From NCBI GenBank assembly GCA_016165875.1, contig JABBOT010000004.1:5897351-5961350 (forward strand): a stretch of DNA of 64,000 nucleotides, given 5' to 3'. This DNA comes from Acanthopleura granulata. Taxonomy: Eukaryota; Mollusca; Polyplacophora; Chitonida; Chitonidae. The position numbers and the translations under genes were made by a program. The notes below the pieces were generated by a model that was given only the letters and a program-made list of their open reading frames with translations, was not told the DNA's origin and made no database searches. The stretch's first letter is position 1. Every line of letters starts with the position of its first letter. Below, in pieces: positions 23,197 to 34,642 of the stretch.

Positions 23197-25307
23197 CTTT
23201 ATTATAGATTCCTTTCAAACAATTACATACTTCCCATGTGAGCCATATTTCCGAAGGAAATAAGTCGTATACTTTTTAAAATGTATAGAGGCTAAATACA
23301 GTTGCACCTGTCACGTCATGAAAAATGGCCTTTTTATGCCTAAGCCTGATAAAGTCACCCCTAGGGATGAAACAGGACGTGCAGATGTTCTACTATTTTC
23401 TCAGAGGTGAACTTAAACTGTCTCTTTTCTCGTAGAATTTAAAACAAGGAGTCGATACAGTCATCAAGCGCAAGAACAGTATGAACCATTATGGGAATAT
23501 ATCAATAAAACTGTACGAGATAAATACGTGCCTCACATCTGGCTATCCTATTCTTTCTAGCTCTACCATTAAATGACCAAAATGAATGGGTCCGGTTATT
23601 TTACTCAACTTGTATCAAATACCAGTATATATCAGAACTGACATGTGGGTGTCAAAACGTTTAATTTATTCTAACTGTGGGGATGGTTTTTCTTTTAATG
23701 GTAACAGGTCTGTGGAATATCAGAGAGTGTGCTATTCATATGGTTTCAGCCATAAATGATGTAAAACTGATTTCACTGGTAGCATGGTGTGAAAAACAAG
23801 ATAATAAACTACTGTATTTAGTACTCGAATGTCAGAAGTCTGGAAAACCACTAAATTTCAGTTAGTATGGCAAAATAAAAGGGAAAAGATACATATTACA
23901 TATTGCGCAAAAATCCCCTATGGGTCTGACAAATATTGAAAATGTAAATCTCTACAACCCATAAAAATCATATTCTAGGTGAGTTGTGCCAGAGTAGCGA
24001 CAACAATGTTTTAATTTGCATCTGGTCACATATAACCGATAAGGTATGACCACTCGACAGTTCCATTCAGAGGTTTAATTATCTATATAAAAACCTTCTT
24101 CGGCAAAATAACAAAGATAATATCGCCTCGGATAACATAGCTGTTGCAGGAAAGTTTTCATGTGTAAAAGTATTATAACGATCTGCAATTTGCCAACCTA
24201 GACTTAAACTAAAATCGCAGTTGTAATCTGTTTTATGTCGGTGGCTAGAATTGCTCGAAAGAATTAGGCATACCAATAATACAATATGAAAATGTATTCA
24301 CTACTTTGCTTTAATGGTGATTTCATTCAGTACCGTAGCAAGCTAAGAAAAGCCGTTACATCACATCTCAGGCCTTGGACAGCTCGAATTAGAAGGCCTT
24401 AAAGTCCAACATCATTAATACTACTACCGATCATACTCAACTTCAGACGAAGACAACTACTAACCTGCATGAAAAGGTCCTCTATGCATAAAATCAAATA
24501 ATGGAAAGGTCTGGAGGTATTATATACCTTGCGTAGTCCATAAAGTATACATAAACACTGGTGATTTCTCACACGATGGTAAAATGATGTGCTATAGGCC
24601 ATGTGGTCCTTGAATGAACCATTAAAGGTCCTAACGAAACTATAAATTCTCCAATGAACAAAGTTAGAAGACATCACTTATGTATTCAGTCTTGTACAAG
24701 GCTTGATACATTCGCCACATCACTCCGTTCCGTCCTTTTTATCAGAATGGCATAATCAGGAAAGACATTTGTGAATTTATGTCTTTTTATCGTCTCACCT
24801 CGGTTTTGATCCAGGATTTTTCAGTATTCGGACCAAGTTTTTCTTGTTTCAGCCACATGCCTTACTTGAGGAAAACTGCTATACTGAAATATCACGGTCG
24901 ATATTGGAGAAAACCATCGACCCATGCAAAAGAAACTAAAATGTTTTGCGAAACAAATTTGGGACCCAATCAGAAAGGACACGCAATACGTCTCTAGCTT
25001 TACTAATTTTTTACATCGCCTTTTAGTGGTAATTTTTTTCTGTCTTTGACGTTGTGGTAGATTTAAAAAAGTTAGGTTTTTCCCCAGATGCAGACAACAA
25101 TAGATTAATACGAAGGTTTCTGCTTGTTGCGCACTAATACTGTAAGCGTTTCGTGCAACATGGAATCACACAACACGCAAGAAAAAAAAATCCTAAGTAT
25201 AAAAGGGAAAGAATCTGAAAGTTGGAAATACATCTGCTTCCCCTACCAGCGATTTTTCACACTGTATATAAGCAAGACACGTTTTTGTCATGAAATAAAA
25301 GACCAGT
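23197..25307. other. Non-coding stretch, no gene recognised
   Basis: AT-rich sequence between the SINE and the left AAGTGTTTT cluster. Only short chance frames; nothing I can name. Confidence 0.55.
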
Positions 25308-25505
25308 GTTTTAATTTAAACACTTTCCATCTAAATATGTATTGAAAGTGTTTATAATTTGGTGTAAAACACTTTTATGGCAAAAGCGTTTTAATATTAG
25401 ACATTTTTGTGACTTTAGGATCCAGTCACTCTATTCACTGAAACACGTGTGTTTTATTTGGAAGTGTTTTACTTCCGTCAGCAAAAGTGTTTTAATATAC
25501 GGTGT
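25308..25505. repeat. AAGTGTTTT-rich cluster (left)
   Basis: Many copies of AAAGTGTTT/AAACACTTT in both orientations within 200 bp. The same motif is dense again at about 29825-30110, on the other side of a MULE-type transposase relic. Subterminal motif arrays of this sort are common binding sites in DNA transposons, so this may be one end of that element. Confidence 0.5.
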
Positions 25506-26420
25506 GTTGTACATCCACTGATCTCTGCACGATAATATTTATCCTTATTTTATGCGCTTATTTATGCGCTTACCAACTCATTGTCTTTTTTTACAAAATA
25601 TGGGAAAGCTCTATTTCATGGATTAAATGTCTCCCACAGGCATAAATGAGGGAGATACATTTAACTACTAAATTTCATATCATATAACTAATTAGGTCTT
25701 ACATTACGTAATATTAAGAAATTATCATAGATTACTTGTTGCTGAATGAATGATTTATCCCTATAGTCAAATTTATAAAAAATATCCTATATTTTTTTGG
25801 AAAGCTGAATGAGCCTTAGCAAGTAATATGCCACATGTGTATACTTTACGGTAAACTGTCATAAGTCGGTATGGTATAAAGTAATCCGTTTATCTTTTTC
25901 TGTTTGTATTTTTATGCAGTATATTTATTGTTTAAACATAGAACTGTTGCATATTCAGTGTTCTTACTGAGTTAAGTACGATGTCTTATAAATGGATGCT
26001 TCACTGTTTCTCTGCAAATTACTTTATAAATAAAACATTATTATAAATGCCATATATGTAATGTATAAATCACAAGTAAATAAAGTACTTTGCCCGGGAT
26101 CGATTATCTTGATCACCCCAAACCGAACGAAAACACCCGAAGCGAGAACTTACGGACACTCATCTGGGCGCTCTCATTCATTCTTTTTACCCAAAGACAA
26201 AGGATTGAGGACAGAGATAGAAGGGGTATGTGTATTATCTTTACGTTTTGACACAATGTCTCCAGTAATGTCACACTATTCTTAAAGGTTATGGCTCACA
26301 GAAACATTAAACGTATTTATGGAATAAAGGACATGGAACTTACGCACGTTTGCTAAGATGTAGCTTTGTTCGATAAGACGGGCATGTCGTTGTTGTTGCA
26401 AACATGCGAAACCCGTATGT
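25506..26420. other. Non-coding stretch, no gene recognised
   Basis: AT-rich, very low coding signal. May be internal to the proposed MULE element. Confidence 0.5.
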
Positions 26421-26468
26421 TGTACGTCATGTAACAGTGTGTAATGTACGTCATGTAACAGTGTGTAA
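26421..26468 (+). repeat. Exact 24-bp tandem duplication
   Basis: TGTACGTCATGTAACAGTGT followed by GTAA occurs twice in direct succession without mismatch, so the duplication is recent. Confidence 0.85.
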
Positions 26469-26708
26469 TGTTACTAAGTCTTACTTTTGAGACTTCCATC
26501 GCCTTAAAAAATCCATTTTCGGCCATCCTTAAATCAAAAGTTTAAGGAGTTCTACATGTTCTAGTGCATACCATAGTCTTACAAAATAATGAGACGTGAT
26601 AAGAAAGGATTTAATTAGTGCATAGTTTTAATGTATTCTGTATATTCTATGCATTCTAGGTGCCATTTTGATGGGTTGATAATTGAGCTGTGTAAAATAG
26701 AGACACAA

Positions 26709-26976
26709 ATAAGCCGAATCGGCATTGGAGTCGTCTGGAGAGATTAACGCTGTTTGGGCGAGACATGGGTGGGTGCTCTCGGAAACAAACGCAAAATAAC
26801 GCTAAAAGACGCGATTTCAGGTAGTCGCTCCAACAACAACAATATTCTAAGGTATGTCGACTACCGGAAATCGCGTCTTTTAGCGTTATTGTGCGTTACT
26901 TTGCGACAGCACCCACTCATGTCTCGCCCAAACAGCCTTAATCTCGCTAGACGGCCCCAATGCCGATTTGGCTTAT
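26709..26976. mobile_element. Foldback MITE (two 119-bp arms, 30-bp loop)
   Basis: The left arm 26709-26827 and right arm 26858-26976 are inverted copies with few mismatches, starting ATAAGCC and ending GGCTTAT. Shared blocks include CGGCATTGG, TGTTTGGGCGAGACATG and AACGCTAAAAGACGCGATTT. The 30-base centre (26828-26857) is CAA-rich. Nearly the whole element could fold into one hairpin. No transposase frame; a non-autonomous element or a long-hairpin RNA source. Confidence 0.8.
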
Positions 26977-27529
26977 AGCCATATCTTCAGATCTATACAT
27001 TTTCTGCAGAATGCCACATGTATACCCTTAATCTTTCAGTAGGTATCATTGGAGTGGGGACGAACTTCGATAACCGGTGGACAACTGACGAAGTCGATGC
27101 ATACAGCTTGGAAACTCTGCAGACCCACAGCGTTATGTAAGATTTGTTATGCTTTCCATACCGATTTGAAGAGCAAATGTGCTCAACGATTCCTAATTTC
27201 AACGTCATTTACGTTGTGACTTATACTGACAGGCATTTTATGTACTGTTCTTTAGTAAAGATTTGAATGTTCACATGCCTGTAAATTTCTGTCCAATCCT
27301 TTCTGAAAATTTGAAAATGATTCCTGTTTTGATTCTTGTTTTAGCCAAAAATATTAACCTGCCTGAGATCTCTTAGCTGAATGGCATGTGTAAGCCACGC
27401 TTTACTTATTTGGTAACAAAAGGCTGGTTCTGGCTACATGGTAGTACAAATACTTTCGTTACTCGCTTTAATTCACAGCGTCTAATATTTCAGAAATCTG
27501 ATGAGAAGTTGGTTTCATCAATATTGCAG

Positions 27530-27582
27530 CGAACGACATTGAATGGCGAGGTGGTGAAACGTTGATTTTGGTCATCAAAGAT
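27530..27582 (+). CDS. Candidate internal exon (unrecognised protein)
   Basis: ATATTGCAG acceptor, then 17 codons NDIEWRGGETLILVIKD after two bases completing a codon, then donor GAT|GTAAGT. It ends in phase 0, which matches the phase of the candidate last exon at 29341. The peptide looks protein-like but I do not recognise it. It falls inside the region bounded by the two AAGTGTTTT clusters, so it may belong to a transposon-borne second gene rather than a host gene. Support is splice signals and phase only. Confidence 0.25.
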
Positions 27583-28388
27583 GTAAGTACATAAGAAAAA
27601 AGTATCGTTCGTTTAGTTTTATCACGATTTAAATATCTAATATCTGAATGACTAAGTGATCAAGGTAAATTGTCCGGGTGGTTCAGCTGATTAACATGAA
27701 ATCATCACGTCTTCATGTGTAAAAATTAACAGGGATTTAGATAGCTTTTGCATGTATTAAATTGTTGAATGCAGTAATTAGAGCTTGAGCATGTTTCCCT
27801 GTATACACATACGTGTATCCTTTTGTGCCATGCAGGAGCTGTAAGTAATACACAAGCAGTGTAATACAAAGCTACGAAAACTGAAGACTTCATTGTGACT
27901 CACTATTTTGGCATTCTATTTTGTCATCATCAGAGCAGTGATTGTAAAGAACAAGCAATGACATATGTATAGTGCGCATGGATGTGGGCTGTTACGGGAA
28001 TTATTAAACACTAAAACAACGATATTATGGTATGTTTTCAGTTATCAAGAACATATAAACATAACAGATGTAACAGAGATTCACAAAATCATGAACTCAA
28101 GTTAGATAACCTACTGAATAATAAAGAATTAGCAAAAACAAGCCTGACGTCTCATTTCACCTACTTCTTTTGTTTCAAATTAAAAAAACGGAGTGGGGCC
28201 AGTTGCGACTGGGCAAGGTGTGAATAAGTAGGGAACAATACGGAGATTAAAAGATTAACAAGACTTAACACCCACGTGGCACCATTTGATCTTTATTTAG
28301 GTAAATAATATTTGCAGCATTTGAAAACCCGCAAGATAAAATGGGAAAGAATACACAAAAATTAAATTATTGGTACAGAAAAGCCTAT

Positions 28389-29020
28389 TCACTGCCAAGG
28401 TGTAGGAAACACCTGATCATTGGATGAAATGTCCCCAATGGTTAATCGGTCTCTCAGTTGCATTAGACGCCTATTCAGCTTCCTGTATTTCCTGCGCTTT
28501 GGGGCAAATCCAGCACCACACTCTCTCTGAGATATTTCAGCCTCTGGTGCTGACTGCTCACGCTTCAGGATCTTAATAAGCTCAAATAGGTTTGGGTGAC
28601 ATTTTCCGGCTACAGAGTTTATTCGGTGGTACCATTTTTCAACGTTGTTATTCATTCTGTATGAGTCAGTCATGTGGTGGTACCTCCTTACTCCATCCTC
28701 CTTCTATCCAATATTCGGGTACATAGTCCATTGGTACATTGTTCCGTTGACGGAGAATCCTTTATGGCATTAACCCAAGCATCTTCAATGTCTTCTAAGG
28801 GAACAAGTGGAAGGGCGGCAGCGCAGAGGACTAATTTCTGAACTGAGGTGGCACTTTTGTACAATGTTTGTCATCCAAACTTCTGACAATTTCACCAAAT
28901 GGACTGCGTGTAGTGAAAAAAACACCCTCTTATATCGGCATCAGGGAAAACATTCTGCACTGCATTGTGAAAAGCTCTTTCATAGTCCGCACGGTCAACT
29001 GAAATCTTCGTTTTTCGTAG
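28389..29020 (-). pseudogene. MULE-type transposase pseudogene
   Basis: Reading leftwards from about 29020: ISVDRADYERAFHNAVQN, then VFPDADIRGCFFHYTQSIW, which is the conserved DxxxA...FP.a...GC.FH..Q segment of MULE transposase domains. Two in-frame stops follow. A DIEDAWVNAIKDSPSTEQC segment comes next, then a frameshift near 28675. The last part is an open 94-codon stretch, MTDSYRMNNNVEKWYHRINS, then GKCHPNLFELIKILKREQS, and RRKYRKLNRRLMQL, matching the NNxxExWHxRxN...HPN...L..EQ region usual at the C-end of these transposases. The N-terminal DNA-binding part is not seen. A dead copy of a cut-and-paste element. Confidence 0.8.
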
Positions 29021-29340
29021 ATAAACTACTTGTGTATTACATATATGTGTATTCGGTCGACTTCATTGGGTCTGTGATGATCTACCCTTGCCACTGTCTC
29101 AGTGGAATACAGGAAAACAGGTCAAGGAATTCTTCATGATATCTTTTTTTAATACGAGTGAAAATGTGACGTATACATTCATGGTTGTTTGTTTGGCACT
29201 CAGCAATAAAAATAATTGGAACAAGTTTACCTGTGTTACTTGAAAGTGACTGGTTTGATACCGTTCCTTTAAGTTTCGGTGTTGTAGAAAAGGCATTGCA
29301 ACCCCTTATGACCTCTTATTTAAATTGTCATTTCTTGCAG

Positions 29341-29508
29341 GATGCCCAAGACGATGAAGATATCACTTACAACAAAACTGAAGTGGAACTGTGGCCTAAA
29401 CTCGTGATCTTCAGAGAATCAAATCCATTCAAGAACAGTGTTGTGGCTGCTGACGGCACAGAAAGTAATTCTCTGACATCCAAGGATCTATCCCCAGTGT
29501 GTCCATGA
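29341..29508 (+). CDS. Candidate terminal exon (unrecognised protein)
   Basis: A good acceptor (pyrimidine-rich, CATTTCTTGCAG) is followed by 55 open codons and TGA: DAQDDEDITYNKTEVELWPK, then LVIFRESNPF and an Ser/Asp-rich end. The start phase (0) fits the candidate exon at 27530-27582. Acidic and hydrophilic; no family recognised. It lies between the transposase relic and the right AAGTGTTTT cluster. It could be a host gene's last exon with a transposon in its intron, a second gene of the transposon, or chance. Confidence 0.3.
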   Translation, partial: DAQDDEDITYNKTEVELWPKLVIFRESNPFKNSVVAADGTESNSLTSKDLSPVCP

Positions 29509-29824
29509 TTGCTTCAGAAAATTGTGATTAACCAGGACTACAGGTCTATAAAGCCTAACAGTTGGGTTGAAAAAAGTCAACACATCCTACTAAAACGATT
29601 GAAATTGGACAGTGGGTTTTGTCTGCAACTGTAGTTGCCGGTCTGTCTGTCTGCAAGGCTTTGGTCTTAGCCTTTTTCCGATGTCTTGAAAACAAAGTTA
29701 ATACAGTTTTGAATTATTACTCATTCTGGTATTTTTTTATTTATTCATAGTGTGGCTTATCACGGTTTCAGCAGTTTATTCATCTTAAGCTGCAATGTGT
29801 TCTTAAACCAATTTGCAGCTAACT

Positions 29825-30110
29825 TTTAAAATACTTTTAAATAGTATTCACTAATAATGTTTTATTTTCACTTTTCAAAAGTGTTTTTAAAGTGGGGACA
29901 AGCTTAAAAACACTTTTAGTGTTTTATATATAAGTACATTTGTCTGTCAAAGCAAAATACTTTTGTGCTTTTAAGTGAAACACTATGCTTTAAAGTAAAA
30001 CACTGTACTTTTAACCTTAAAAAACTAAGTGTCTATAAATGTGACACTTAAGTGTTTCTAAAGTGGGGATATAAATGTGTTTATAAAGTGTTTTGATTTG
30101 AAATACTTTT
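29825..30110. repeat. AAGTGTTTT-rich cluster (right)
   Basis: At least ten variants of AAGTGTTTT/AAAACACTT in both orientations, with repeated AAAGTGGGGA blocks (near 29888 and 30060). Pairs with the left cluster at 25308-25505. Confidence 0.55.
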
Positions 30111-31479
30111 TATTTACAGCACAGGGCCTTGCCCATGTGTTTTTTTTTTTTGTAAACTAGCGCAGATGACCTACCAAATACTTAAAGTGGTATGCTCTCT
30201 ACTGTTTGTTCGAGTGGCCTTTGATATATATTTTTTTTGCTTCGAGGAGTAGATCAGTAAGAGCATTTGTTTTAATATAGAAGAGTAATTTTAGTTCAAA
30301 TCACATTGCGTGTGTCATAATATGGCAAAGTATAAAATATAATTAGATCACTAAACATAACTTGAAGGTGCGTAGTATTATGAACACTATGTAATCTATT
30401 CCAGTAATTGTCATACTCTAGATATCTTTGTGGAGTTGAGTGTTTTCTGTATTGTGTGAATGTACAAAGTCATATGTACATGTGTGTTGGTATGTATGTT
30501 TGAGTCCGGTATAGACTGTAGTATGGATGTACACGTTTTCGGTTTTGTACTATGAAGAGGAAAAAATTACGTGCTGGAGGATATAAACTACTCCTCGTTA
30601 TTCATAAAGGATTTTTACTTGTTCTAAGAAATAAGTTGATGAATCTAGCCAAAACCATGCAGTAAAATCTGCCGAAAGAACGCTGGACCTTAAAACCACT
30701 GATTTCCATAAAGCCTGTTCACAGGAGGTCGGGAAAACGTTTTTTCTTCATCTTGTTTTAATCAAAGATAGTCTCTTTAGTTAGAAACCCTGCAATACAT
30801 GCGACATGTTGAAGTTTTTCTGCAGCGGACATAGCAGAAACAATGACAGGCTTTTACGATATTCCAGGTTCTTTCAATTAAAAACATTTCAAGAAAATGT
30901 ATAATACATGGAGCAGTAGTATTAGAACTACCAATTCGCTTTCATGATGAAGATTTTTGATGAAGGCAGAATAGAGAATTAGATACACATGTAAAGATAA
31001 ATGCGTTTAACACACATTCCTCTTCGAAGTCACAACCAGTGCATGATCCATATTCCGGATAGAAAAAAACTACCTGCAAATATAACCCAATCGAAAAATT
31101 GGCTGCAAAATTAACCGCATTAAGAGATTACCTTTAGCACATTTTTAGATGTAACTACAAATATATTTGCCACGGGGAAACACAGTCTAATCCACAGACT
31201 AGAGAGAAAACAATTTGAAAGAAATGGCCCAGAAGTACAACCGTCAACCCTTCCAGCCACACAAATACTATAAATGATTGAAAAGGCCGACACGTGGTGT
31301 TGAAACTTCATTGTTTCACAGGAATACCTAAAAAAGTTAAGAATCATTGCATGGCACCATATATTTCCTATAAATACAGTATAAGGCAGAAATTCTGAAT
31401 ATTAATGAAATGACATAATAAACACGTATAGGCCAGGAAAACTTATTAAAGGAAAAGGTCCCACCAAAATGAAGTTATG
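30111..31479. other. Non-coding stretch, no gene recognised
   Basis: AT-rich; only short frames, no motif seen. Confidence 0.55.
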
Positions 31480-31600
31480 GTGCCACCATAATGCTGGCCG
31501 CCGTTGTATAAGTGAAATATTCTTGAATTCGGGGTAAAACATCAATCAAATAAATAAATAAATAAACAAATAAATAAATGAATAAATAAAATTAATAAAA
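31480..31600 (+). mobile_element. SINE main family, 3' fragment
   Basis: Starts at CCACCATAATGCTGGCCGCC, keeps GTATAAGTGAAATATTCTTG and GGGGTAAAACATCAATC, then a long (AAAT)n-type tail with a few changes. The tRNA-like head is missing, the usual 5' truncation of retroposed copies. Confidence 0.8.
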
Positions 31601-33024
31601 AAGTATGCGGATAACAAACTCTCACATAATATATACATAGACCAACTATACACTCGACCAACTTTATTCCCTGTAGCGTTCTCTAACTGGATGAGTACCA
31701 AGTTCTACGAAGGCCAGATTACCATTCTAAAGATTGTGACTTGGTTCAAGAATGTTTTTCGGTAGTTCATCCAGTCTGATGGAGTATTACCGACAACCTC
31801 ATATAGAAAGTTTATTAAATAGTACATGCATGGACACGATCAAAAGTGCCATTCATTTTAACCTGTCGGTATAAGACCGCAGTACATACGAGAGACATAA
31901 TTTGTAGGTATTATCTTTAAGGTACTTGTACAGTATATACATGCGTTATTTAGTTCATGTTTGCTTTGACAGTTTCAATGACAATGCTTACACGCTCCAT
32001 TTATGTTACTTTAATAAAATATTATTCCAGGTACGATTGTGCATATTTGATATAAAGAAAAACTTCGTACCTTTTACAGGCCAGCGTCAGCTACATTGAT
32101 GAAACAAACACATTCCTAGTATTTCTTGGCTTTACCTGCGACGAGAGTCGAGCTGTAGGATTGTTACACTTGGCCTGATGCCAGAATTCAGATTTCAATG
32201 GTTATTATCGAAAACATGCTTTTTCCATTTGGGAAATAAGGATAAAAAAGAATTGTTCACGTTCCTTAATGATAATGCTTCTAGAAACTACTTGTATGTG
32301 GAGGGTTTGTTTTACTCAGCTGATTCTGGAAATATTCTGTAGTTTTATGTTTTCAGTCTCTCGATCACGTGTACAGTTTTCATCATGATTTGACCATTAA
32401 CACATTCCACGCTTTGCAAGGCGCACGTATTTCGCCATCTCCATCAGCGATCGTATCTGCTTGCCGAGTAACCGCCGGATAAAAGCTTATTGAGTTTGTT
32501 CACCCAGAGAGATTCTTTTATCAAGTTACCTGTCAAAGATGGGTTCACTCAGTGTTGATTAGGGGCAAGGTTAATGGTATGTTAGGATAAATTTGGCCAC
32601 ATCAGTGACCGCTCTCGGTGGTTTCTTTGGTGTGAGGAGGTATACCATACACATACTTCAGACGAGGGTCAAATGTGACGACAGATGGATCATCAAATGG
32701 GTAGTAGCTTAACTGAAGGGTACGGTACTATAACACTAACCGTCTTCTCTTTCAAAGATCGTCCAGCAAACTAAGGCAGGTGTGGTACACTACTTGACAA
32801 CCTATGTCATTATAATGTAACGTCAGTACATTGTATACATGATGACATGTTCATCAACAGACAATATCAACGATTGAATGGTTTACATCTATAATCATTG
32901 ATGGTCAATTATAACCAATAATTTATACCTTTTGTTTTACAAGAGACTATTATTTTAGTGGCTCAGTTACTAACTAGGTAGCCCAACATAGCCAGCGTTC
33001 CATCAGACATGTAGGGTGTCCAGG
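31601..33024. other. Non-coding stretch, no gene recognised
   Basis: Moderately AT-rich, no open frame of note, no recognised repeat. Confidence 0.55.
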
Positions 33025-33512
33025 GGCCGCTCGCACAAAGAGATCGTAAGCCTAAGTTGAGTTAAATCACAACGATCTCGACTGGAGCCCTTATTTACAA
33101 TATCCAGCTTCTTGCACAAAGGCATTTTGAGCTACGATCGTGATAACTTACAATCCACAATTACAATCGGTATGACCCTGTTGTAAGTATTTACAATTGC
33201 TCTAAAATGTGAGTACAAATACTTGTCCTAGGTGGACTGCTAGTCAGTAATTTTCCACTCGATTTGCAAAATTATGTAAATTTAATTCTCTCGGAATGGT
33301 GCTACGAGATGACTTTAACATTTTGTTGTTGTTAACTGCTGAATAATGATGATGTAGAACTCTTTTGAAAAGGGAGGTAAGAAAAAGCTATGAACTGGTA
33401 CATTTCCCATTTACACAGACCACAGTTATGTACGAGTCAACTTTGACCCACGATCGCGATCGTAACTTCAAAAAGTTCCAATCTCTTTGTAATTCCTTTG
33501 TGCAAGCCGCGT
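33025..33512. mobile_element. MITE-like element with GCACAAAG termini
   Basis: GCCGCTCGCACAAAG (33026-33040) pairs with CTTTGTGCAAGCCGC (33496-33510), 13 of 15 bases complementary. An internal third copy of the end (CTTGCACAAAGG, about 33111) is followed by a GAGCTACGATCGTGATAAC block that also matches the right end in reverse, suggesting a nested or rearranged element. Repeated ACGATCG palindromes occur. About 490 bp, no coding capacity. Confidence 0.5.
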
Positions 33513-33959
33513 AACTTATTTTCACAATCAATTGTAAAGTCAGTTGTTCATAATCGCTTGTATCCACGATGCCTTCGTGCTATCGGGCACAAGCGACGTC
33601 AGAACAAACTTTACTTAGATTAGATCTTAATGTTTGCCATCCACTGGTCTTGGGGTATTCTCGTTACAGGAGTTAAGTCCACAACTAGCGGGTACAGAAA
33701 CAAACTTTAAACACTGCATTCCAGTGGTGTAGGAGTAAACTTAACCGGAATAACCTACAAGACATATATATATATACATATATTCCATTTCTTACTGATG
33801 TACTATGAACGGATAATTTGAGTGGACGAATGAATGGAAGATGTTTAAATAATCGCGAACCCCTCCGAGGGACTGAAGGCCTCACTCCAATCAATAACTC
33901 ATTTTAATGACCTCAAATGTTCCTTCCCCAGCTAATTTTAATGACGCCGCATCAAAGAC

Positions 33960-34248
33960 AGACCGCCTCGGTGGCCTGTCCGTTGGGATACCTGGAATAA
34001 ATCCCGGTCATACGAAAGACTTTAAAAATGGTGCTTGTAGCTGCCACGTTTGGAAACAGGACTGGTATCAGTATAATGTGACTAGTTGAGATGCCATGTC
34101 TGGTGTCTTCGGCATGATGTCCCAGTGGCAACATTACTTTGGCGGCATGGAGTCGACCCAGCCACAAGAAGACACAGTGTATATACATTGTAAGGACTCC
34201 TCGTCGTCATATGACTAAAAAACATAAAACCCCAAACATACATACATC
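33960..34248 (+). mobile_element. SINE, second family ((ACAT)n tail)
   Basis: Begins with a tRNA-like head (CGGTGGCCTGTCCG, then AATAAATCCCGG as a decayed B box), has GGAAACAGGACTGG in the body, GGACTCCTCGTCGTCATATG near the end, and an ACATACATACATC tail. The GAAACAGGACTGG and tail blocks recur at 36080-36208, and the CAGGRCTGG block at 58203-58372. Confidence 0.6.
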
Positions 34249-34454
34249 AAAACAAAATGACGTTACAGTGCAAACGCATACATTGTAGCATTGTATAGCC
34301 GTTGCGCTGCAATCAATTTTTACGTCACAGTGTCTTAAGGTCTTGTTTCACACTAGCGCCACCTCACGGGATTAAAAAAGGGGCTTTCCAGTTGAAAAAT
34401 TAACTTACGTGAAACGATACCAGTTCCAAGTTCGATAAACAAATCTACATGTAT

Positions 34455-34642
34455 CTATTTATTTTTTATTTATTTATTTGATTTGTGTTTTACCCCGTAC
34501 TGAAGAATATTTCACTTATACGACGGCGGCCAGCATTATGGTGGGAGGAAACCGGGCAGAGCCTGGGGGAAACCCACGACCATCCGCAAGTTCCTGGTAG
34601 ACCTTCCCACGTGCGGCCGGAGAGGAAGCCAGCATGAGCTGA
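34455..34642 (-). mobile_element. SINE main family, minus orientation
   Basis: Reverse complement of the main family: the (ATTT)n tail at the left end, then TTTTACCCCGTACTGAAGAA, TATTTCACTTATACGACGGC, and the body through CCAGCATGAGCTGAC. The tRNA-like head is lost. Confidence 0.8.

Noticed and set aside
28807..29139. 110-codon plus-strand frame
   Set aside because: Antisense shadow of the MULE transposase relic, which explains the region better.
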